Shown here one piece after another: positions 56,987 to 64,000 of a DNA stretch of 64,000 nt (positions are counted from its first letter, which is position 1; the number at the start of each line of letters is the position of its first letter). The notes under the pieces were generated by a model, which was not told the DNA's origin, searched no databases, and worked only from the letters and a program-made list of their open reading frames with translations. Made by a program: the position numbers and the translations under genes. The DNA lies in the NCBI GenBank assembly GCA_035772405.1, contig JAYKKM010000452.1, positions 2,008,001 through 2,072,000 of the forward strand. Reading direction: 5' to 3'. Source of the stretch: Chrysogorgia sp. JL179-B06 (taxonomy: Eukaryota > Cnidaria > Anthozoa > Scleralcyonacea > Chrysogorgiidae).

Positions 56987-58219
56987 TTAAATAAAAGAAA
57001 AACGTTCGTTAAGACCAAGAGGATGTGTGGTGCCAAGTTTAAAAATGAGACGCTTTTCTTGCCGCTTGCGGTTATCGTTGCCACCGGAAATGGGAAGGAT
57101 GGCACAGACTTTCATGTCTGAAACCAAATGGTTGGAGCTGTTGAAATGGCGGGCTACAGGTTTGTCACCATCATTGATCCTCACGGAACGAAGATGTTCA
57201 GCAAACCTGTCTGAAAGGCGTCGCCCAGTTTCACCGATGTAGATTTTAGGGCATTTATCGCAAGAAATGCAATAAATTATGTTGGTGGACGTGCATGAAA
57301 AAGCATGACGGATTGTGTGGTCGAATTTGGGGGCAGTAATAACTGTAGTGGGATTGAGAAAAGCGCATGTTTTACAGCGGGAACGGCCGCAAGAAAATGT
57401 TCCCGCTGGTGCCGAGGTATTTTGTTTAAGGGCACTATGTACTAAGGAGTCACGAATGTTTTTATTACGGCGAAAAGATACCAAAGGTTTGTCGGTAAAA
57501 ATGGCTGACGTCTCAGGATCATTTTGTAAAATGTGAAAATTCCGATTAATAATATTTTTAACTTTAAAATTGAAAGGATGAAATGTTAGAACTAAAGGAA
57601 TTTTATTGTTTGAAACTCGTTCCAAAGATGGTTCAAGGGCGTCTAAACGGGGGACGAGAAAAGCTTTCTGAACGGCGAGGTCTAAAAGGTTGGTAGGGTA
57701 ACCACGTTGGACAAAGAAAGATCTCATTTCCATTGATTTGACTTGAAAATCTTGGTCGTCGCTACATAAGCGGCGAAGACGCAAGAATTGAGAGTAAGGG
57801 ATGGATTGCTTAGTGTGGTTGGGATGAGAGGATGAAAATAGAAGATAACTATGGGAGTCAGTAAGCTTGTACGAGACCGACGTTTTCAGCGAATCACCAT
57901 TAATCGAAATTAAAATATCAAGGAACGACACAGAGGTCTCGCTGATTTCCCACGTGAACTTCAGAGCAGGATGAAAATCATCAACAAAGTTGATGAACTG
58001 CTCTAAAAGGACACGTGAACACGACGCTGTTCCTAAACAGTCATCGATAAATCTTCCGAAAAAATCAGGCAAGGGACCCGTGTATTGTTCAAAGATCTGT
58101 TTTTCAACATAACCAACAAATAAGTTAGCATAGCTTGGACCCATTTTGGTGCCCATCGCAACACCACTTATTTGTTGATAATGTTCGCCATCAAACGAAA
58201 AATTGTTAAGGGTAAGCAC
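56987..58219 (-). CDS. Penelope-like protein fragment: RT end plus GIY-YIG endonuclease (minus copy)
   Basis: 410 codons from an internal ATG; the frame is open upstream to the spacer, so the 5' half of the reverse transcriptase is missing. RT motifs: GVAMGTKMGPSYANLFVGYV, the catalytic FIDDCLG, and SVSFLDILI. A linker carries the Penelope zinc-finger cysteines CGRSRCKTC, then the nuclease NIIYCISCDKCPKIYIGETG with RRLSDRFAEH. The nuclease nicks target DNA and the RT primes from it (family knowledge). All these residues are intact here. The surrounding (TA)n fits a TA-rich target. Not functional on its own because of the 5' truncation. Confidence 0.88.
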   Translation of the reverse strand: MLTLNNFSFDGEHYQQISGVAMGTKMGPSYANLFVGYVEKQIFEQYTGPLPDFFGRFIDDCLGTASCSRVLLEQFINFVDDFHPALKFTWEISETSVSFLDILISINGDSLKTSVSYKLTDSHSYLLFSSSHPNHTKQSIPYSQFLRLRRLCSDDQDFQVKSMEMRSFFVQRGYPTNLLDLAVQKAFLVPRLDALEPSLERVSNNKIPLVLTFHPFNFKVKNIINRNFHILQNDPETSAIFTDKPLVSFRRNKNIRDSLVHSALKQNTSAPAGTFSCGRSRCKTCAFLNPTTVITAPKFDHTIRHAFSCTSTNIIYCISCDKCPKIYIGETGRRLSDRFAEHLRSVRINDGDKPVARHFNSSNHLVSDMKVCAILPISGGNDNRKRQEKRLIFKLGTTHPLGLNERFSFI

Positions 58220-58336
58220 TAGTTCTGCTAAACGGAGTAACGTGGTTGTGGAGGGTTCTAAATTAGTGCGCTGATCAAAGAAAAACTTCAGAGCTTCAAG
58301 GCCATCACAACCACGTTACTCCGCTTAGCAGAACTA

Positions 58337-59578
58337 GTGCTTACCCTTAACAATTTTTCGTTTGATGGCGAACATTATCAACAAATAAGTGGTGTTGCGA
58401 TGGGCACCAAAATGGGTCCAAGCTATGCTAACTTATTTGTTGGTTATGTTGAAAAACAGATCTTTGAACAATACACGGGTCCCTTGCCTGATTTTTTCGG
58501 AAGATTTATCGATGACTGTTTAGGAACAGCGTCGTGTTCACGTGTCCTTTTAGAGCAGTTCATCAACTTTGTTGATGATTTTTATCCTGCTCTGAAGTTC
58601 ACGTGGGAAATCAGCGAGACCTCTGTGTCGTTCCTTGATATTTTAATTTCGATTAATGGTGATTCGCTGAAAACGTCGGTCTCGTACAAGCTTACTGACT
58701 CCCATAGTTATCTTCTATTTTCATCCTCTCATCCCAACCACACTAAGCAATCCATCCCTTACTCTCAATTCTTGCGTCTTCGCCGCTTATGTAGCGACGA
58801 CCAAGATTTTCAAGTCAAATCAATGGAAATGAGATCTTTCTTTGTCCAACGTGGTTACCCTACCAACCTTTTAGACCTCGCCGTTCAGAAAGCTTTTCTC
58901 GTCCCCCGTTTAGACGCCCTTGAACCATCTTTGGAACGAGTTTCAAACAATAAAATTCCTTTAGTTCTAACATTTCATCCTTTCAATTTTAAAGTTAAAA
59001 ATATTATTAATCGGAATTTTCACATTTTACAAAATGATCCTGAGACGTCAGCCATTTTCACCGACAACCCTTTGGTATCTTTTCGCCGTAATACAAACAT
59101 TACAAAAACAAGTGACTCCTTAGTACATAGTGCCCTTAAACAAAATACCTCGGCACCAGCGGGAACATTTTCTTTCGGCCGTTCCCGCTGTAACACATGC
59201 GCTTTTCTCAATCCCACTACAGTTATTACTGCCCCCAAATTCGACCACACAATCCGTCATGCTTTTTCATGCACGTCCACCAACATAATTTATTTCATTT
59301 CTTGCGATAAATGCCCTAAAATCTACATCGGTAAAACTGGGCGACGCCTTTCAGACAGGTTTGCTGAACATCTTCGTTCCGTGAGGATCAATGATGGTGA
59401 CAAACCTGTAGCCCGCCATTTCAACAGCTCCAACCATTTGGTTTCAGACATGAAAGTCTGTGCCATCCTTCCCATTTCCGGTGGCAACGATAACCGCAAG
59501 CGGCAAGAAAAGCGTCTCATTTTTAAACTTGGCACCACACATCCTCTTGGTCTTAACGAACGTTTTTCTTTTATTTAA
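58337..59578 (+). pseudogene. Penelope-like protein fragment (plus copy, mutated cysteines)
   Basis: 413 codons, closely matching the minus copy over the whole length and also 5'-truncated. Differences fall at key places: CGRSRCKTC reads FGRSRCNTC, YCISC reads YFISC, and the YIGETG motif reads YIGKTG. There is also a small insertion after the RRNTNI segment. Loss of two zinc-finger-type cysteines and a Glu-to-Lys change in the nuclease suggest this copy is defective. The frame itself is open. Located head to head with the minus copy. Confidence 0.85.
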
Positions 59579-59887
59579 CTTCCTAAAAGTTTTTTATTAT
59601 TTTAGTTTTCTTGGAACTTTTTATTATTAGCTTATGCACTTTCATTGCTTTTCAAGTCTTTGCTTCTATTATTATCGCCTAATCCCCTTGAATATTGGAC
59701 CTGTCATTTTTCCCACCCCCTCAGTCTGCTTATTGATCGACTTTAAAAATAGCAAATGATTTAACTTTTCCCATCTCATTAATTATTAGTTAGTTTATTT
59801 CCCGTGCATTTGATTGGCTACTTTCTACCTGTGACACCCTTTTGACATTATATAAGCCCTATTTATTTTATTTCATCTCGTCTTACT

Positions 59888-59914
59888 CTGATGAAGGGCT
59901 CCGCTCGAAACGTC
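59888..59914 (+). ncRNA. Hammerhead-ribozyme-like motif, plus copy
   Basis: CTGATGAAGGGCTCCGCTCG followed by AAACGTC, identical to the motif of the minus copy and ~310 bp past the ORF stop. Confidence 0.6.
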
Positions 59915-59961
59915 AGTATCTCGTCACTAAATTCTTGGCAGTTTACCACCTTTTCACTTTG

Positions 59962-59962
<1 letters not shown>

Positions 59963-60041
<79 letters not shown>
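59963..60041. repeat. (TA)n tract right of the Penelope-like pair
   Basis: TA dinucleotides with one TT slip, starting directly at the plus-copy 3' end (CTTTGC). Confidence 0.96.
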
Positions 60042-60045
<4 letters not shown>

Positions 60046-60378
60046 GCGCATCGGAGGCAGAAAGCTTGTTCTGGTCACGTGGATTTCCCAACAAAAGTGG
60101 GGAAAGCGTATGATTGACCAATTGTTAAATATTCGTGATTAGTGATAATTTACCCCAAAAGCGATGGCGTGTGTTTATCTAGCATAGGTTAACGCGTCTG
60201 CGTAATAGCGCTGGATTCGTTGTTAACGAAACATCGCAACAAACAGCATTTTATACAGTTAATCAAGATTGGCTGCTTTGAAAAACGCTACTTCTGAGTC
60301 TTTATTTGGCTTTACACGACAGAAAAAGAAAACCAGATGTTATAACAACAAGCAGAGTAAACAACGAAGATTGTCTGT

Positions 60379-60624
60379 TTGACATTGATTGATATGTTTT
60401 GGAAAGTTTGTTGTAGCCTCGGAGGACCGACTCGCAGGCTAAGTTTGTTGCGGCAGACGTACTCAACCTGCATGGTTTCGGATTTGTTTGCAGCGCAGGC
60501 TAGTATCGATCTTGAAGCTTGTGAAAGTTTTGAACATGCTCTTGGCGTCGTTTGTGGCTTTTTTCAATGCCATTTTTTCAACGCCATGGATAATTATGAA
60601 TTATCTTGCATACAGTTATTTTAA
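60379..60624 (+). CDS. Duplicated ORF, 81 codons, copy 2
   Basis: Same frame and protein as 47602-47847. The same caution applies: preservation reflects recent duplication, not proven function. Confidence 0.2.
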   Translation: MTLIDMFWKVCCSLGGPTRRLSLLRQTYSTCMVSDLFAAQASIDLEACESFEHALGVVCGFFQCHFFNAMDNYELSCIQLF

Positions 60625-61796
60625 TTATTTCAAAAATCCACATGCAATAATTGTGCATTGAATGCACGAATCTCCGGATGTCGGCAAGTCCAATGTTACA
60701 CGTAGGCCTGTCCTCAATCTCGCATTAAGTGTTAAATCTCAGTAGGTGTTCTGCTAGAAATCTGTTAATTATTTTGTTATTTATCAAGTCTCTTGCTGTA
60801 TTTCTGTTATGTGATATCTTATATAGACGGGTAAGATTAATATGAATTGACAGAAATGGAAAAATAACGCGGGAAAGTGCAGCTGATCATGAAAACAGGA
60901 TATGTAACGAAAATTCATTTAGCTGGCAAACATATTGGCGTCGCCGTCGCGTAGCGCCACAATTTATACAAACGCCTTATGAATATTACTAGACGTATTC
61001 TTTAACATTTACTGATTAAGAAAAGATGACACATCTTCATAACCTGCTAGCAAAAGATGAAACATCTTTCTGAAAACATTTTTCAAAAAATAATAAAAAA
61101 CCATAACGATGCGCCGACAATTTCAAAAATTAGAGAATAAAACATAATCAAAACTTTTATTCTCGACTTTTTGAAATTGTCGGCAGGTTATGGTATTTTA
61201 CCACACGTAATTTTATCGCACGTGTGGTAAAATTGATATGAAAGTCATGCATTGTCCAAAAAATGTTTGTTTTTTCCAAATCATGACGTACTTGTCGCCT
61301 TATCTTGTTCTTACTTGGCTGATATATCACTAAACTCAAGATGACGCTTTTTATGTTTCAAAACCATACTTTGTGAGCGCATATTCATGATCCTATTTTT
61401 GGTCAGTAAAATACATTGACGGTCCTTTTTCTGGCGTTTTCTAATAATCGCCATTCTGAACCTAATGTCAGGCAGCATGAGTGCTAGCCTGAAAACTCAT
61501 TCCCTATAAAACGCGTACGCGATCGTGAAGATTTACTTTCTCTTTACTTTCTAAGATTTACAACTGCTCGCTCGCTTATACTGTCAGTTCTTTTATACAC
61601 GAAAATACATATTTCATATATGCCAATCTGAATATATTTTCAGTGACACCTGAGAGCCTTTAAACTGTCTATAAAGCTTATAATTTTTAAGTAGCCCAAA
61701 CTATTTAATTTTTGGGTGCAGTATCTGCACTGAACAGTGGGAAAGTCTACTTATTTCTATCACCGCACTCTTAAAAACGTGTGCACACCATTTTAA

Positions 61797-62245
61797 CCAA
61801 AACACACCCTAATATGTAATTAAACACACTAGTATGTGTCACGAAATACACCTGATGTGTTTTAAAACGTACCTTGGTGCAGTGTAAGTATATTATGCAG
61901 ATTGGAATAACACTGGAATTATGACAGTGTGTGCAACAAACCTTTTAGGCCTGTAACACACCTTCTGCAAGCAAACACACCTTAGTGGCGCCAAAACACA
62001 CCTTTTGATAGAGGCACACCTTGGAGTGTAAAACACACCTTGGTGTGTCAAAAACACAACTGCAGGTGTGCTTAAAAACACACATTTTGGTCAAACACAC
62101 CTTACAGGAAAAACACACATTGCGTGTTATAAAACACACATTCTGCATTCGATAGCCGAAAACAAATATAGAGTGGTATTACACACCTGGTGTGTTAGAG
62201 AACACACAAAGGTGTGTAATTATCAAGGATGTGTGTTGGTCACAC
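61797..62245. repeat. AACACACCTT-rich irregular repeat, copy 2
   Basis: Near-identical to 51890-52340, with single-base changes such as CACACCTTGG for CACACATTGG near 62035. Confidence 0.75.
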
Positions 62246-62537
62246 TCACAACACAGCTTGGAAGTAAAACACACCTTCTTGTTAAAGCATATCTTTATGC
62301 TGAACAACACATCAGGAGTCGTTGTATAAGCCTGGTTGATGCATGGTATAGAGGAACATTTTACGAGTTGTGCAAGTATAATCTTGAAGCCAAACCTGGA
62401 ACATTTGCGAAAATGCAACTATAGCCGGGCCTTTCGACTGGAAATTCATTGAACCGTGATCTTTATCATGCTATACGGCGGATAACTCGTTATCCGGTTG
62501 ATTAATTAATAATAAAATATTTTCTATCTGACCTATA

Positions 62538-62598
62538 TATCCGTTGGATAGGACTTTATCCGTTGGATAGGACTTTATCCGTTGGATAGGACTTTAAT
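62538..62598. repeat. Triplicate ~20-bp repeat, copy 2
   Basis: Three copies of ATCCGTTGGATAGGACTTT, as in copy 1. Confidence 0.9.
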
Positions 62599-63208
62599 AT
62601 TCATCGCATAAGTTTAATATACCCAAACAAAGATAATAAATTAGGAAACAGTATTGAAAAGTAAAGAGAAAGAGTTTAGCTAGAGAACAGAACAGAAGTT
62701 GGAGTTTGTTAATATCGAAGTTAAAGTTAACCTTACTCGTATTGTCATTATTACACGAGCTAATCTTCCCTCAGCGACCAAGATCCCGCCAAATCGAGGC
62801 CTTGTAACATTAGTGGAGGAAGCGGGCATAACAGACGAGAACGCTTCAACATTTTATTGCGGATAGGTGGCACACGTGGCCATGCTCCGGGTAGTACTGG
62901 CTCCTTCTGGTAACGTATGGTGTTAACGCTTGGTTTCTACGCAGGTTGAGGTACCTGATTGTTACTTTTCTTCTGCTGGGTTACGAAATCGGTACATCTG
63001 TCGTATCAGTTATTTAGTAATTTTTCTCTCGTTGTATTGCTGTAACTTGTTATACATGTACTTCCTCAGTAAGCACATTTTTTTCCTTTCCTTTTTCGTT
63101 AGCCTTCGTTATTCTCGTTTACAGTGAGCTTGTTGTTTAGAATTCGACGTATTCATAGCTGTGCTCGTGAGTTCGTTTGACATTTTTTTGTCACCATGTC
63201 ATTTTAGA

Positions 63209-63412
63209 GGCAGCTCATGCACTCGCTGCAGCCGCCGCCGTTTTCTCGCGAAATTTGCACCAGGGTTAGATAACGCTGTCGACGCACCCGTTGGCTGTTC
63301 ATCCACGAGTTTAACTGACCAAACCATGACCGACAAATTTTCAGAATTGTTAGAGGCCGTGTATATTGCAATAAAAAATGGTCCTGAGACAATTTTCTTG
63401 AGAGTGCTGAGG
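63209..63412 (+). CDS. Exon-like frame, copy 2
   Basis: Counterpart of 53303-53505. Most differences change residues (Ser to Arg, Met to Thr, Leu to Phe), which argues against strong protein constraint. It ends at a GTACGT donor-like site; copy 1 has GTTGGT. Confidence 0.3.
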
Positions 63413-63659
63413 TACGTTGTTCATATCAATTTTAACAAACTCGTCCAGTTACCAACTCAACGACACTGATAACTGGCCGCGATGAGCCAGACAATGTCTC
63501 AAGGTAACTTAAACACGAGTTCTACCTTATTACATCCAAGTCTTTCTACGGGAAGGCTAACACAACTTGATTGCCTTTTTAAGTAATTTTGAACGCTACG
63601 TAAATTTTTGTGGGTGGGAGAGATATGTCCAGCATAGGCATTGGATAGCAGCTGCTTTA

Positions 63660-64000
63660 GGTTGGTTTCCAGTTGTCGCAGGTGGTTTGTTATTCTGACT
63701 ATGTGATGCCTACCACCTGTGTCAGATTGTAGCAAGTGGTAGACTGGTCCATGGGGTCTTAGTGTATGGGCTTGTAAGTGGTGTAAATGGTGCAATTGCA
63801 GGTAGCAGGTGCTAGCAGCTGCTTATCACCTGTGTTAGGTGGTTGCAAATGGTAGACTGGTCCATGGGGTCATAGTATATGGGCTTGTAAGTGGGGTAAA
63901 TGGTGCAATTGGAAAGCAGGTGCTAGCAGTTGCTAGCAGCTGCTGACCACCTGTGTCATGTGGTTGCAACTGGTAGACTGGTCCATGGTGTCTTAGTGTA
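63660..64000. repeat. ~110-bp minisatellite, copy 2 (cut by window end)
   Basis: Same unit as 53755-54440; about three units are visible before the window ends. Confidence 0.9.

Noticed and set aside
57027..57536. Plus-strand frames inside the minus Penelope-like ORF, and their mirror frames at 59020-59538
   Set aside because: Antisense shadows of the real coding strand.

Overview
The window looks like intergenic or gene-poor chromosomal DNA of an invertebrate animal, most likely a cnidarian (inference). GT-AG introns, a BEN-domain gene, a Kolobok transposon with a THAP protein, Penelope-like and CR1/L2-like retroelements, a Polinton-type integrase and long (TA)n tracts all point to a metazoan. 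No rRNA or tRNA gene and no bacterial-style operon was seen. Most of the sequence is mobile or repetitive. Many coding frames carry one-base shifts in homopolymer runs, so true decay and assembly indels cannot always be separated.

Layout. 1-7440: simple and tandem repeats, including a ~980-bp hexanucleotide array and a 22-bp CCTATAGG-type array. 7446-19554: a multi-exon BEN-domain gene on the minus strand whose BEN exon is split by a complete 7,466-bp Kolobok transposon (7987-15452) with ~50-bp terminal inverted repeats and TTAA duplications. The transposon holds an intact three-exon P2X7-tail-like gene on the plus strand and a damaged nine-exon THAP/DDE transposase gene on the minus strand. 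20690-21176: a small hAT-type element with 8-bp target duplications. 21247-22241: a tyrosine recombinase exon with all catalytic residues.

23434-32207: an AT-rich island of about 16 short intronless genes on both strands, most with a TATA box 35-65 bp before the start. It carries a Polinton/Maverick-type integrase, a Fic-domain protein and several cysteine-rich paralogue groups. It is best read as an integrated virus-like or Polinton-like element, partly decayed, with no recognisable capsid or polymerase gene inside the window. Several of its frames are crossed by in-frame TAA codons.

32723-33520: two exons of a SWIM-like cysteine-rich gene. 35646-38760: a CR1/L2-like LINE, minus strand, with endonuclease and reverse transcriptase. 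39034-40312: an intact two-exon gene of unknown function whose 5' end abuts a ~170-bp satellite (40345-42540).

45697-64000: a tandem segmental duplication. Copy 1 runs to about 54480 and copy 2 starts at 55336 and leaves the window. The copies are nearly identical apart from clean insertions: a 2,863-bp DNA transposon (48518-51380, GTAC duplication) only in copy 1, and a head-to-head pair of 5'-truncated Penelope-like elements with hammerhead-like motifs (56564-59962), placed in a (TA)n tract, only in copy 2.
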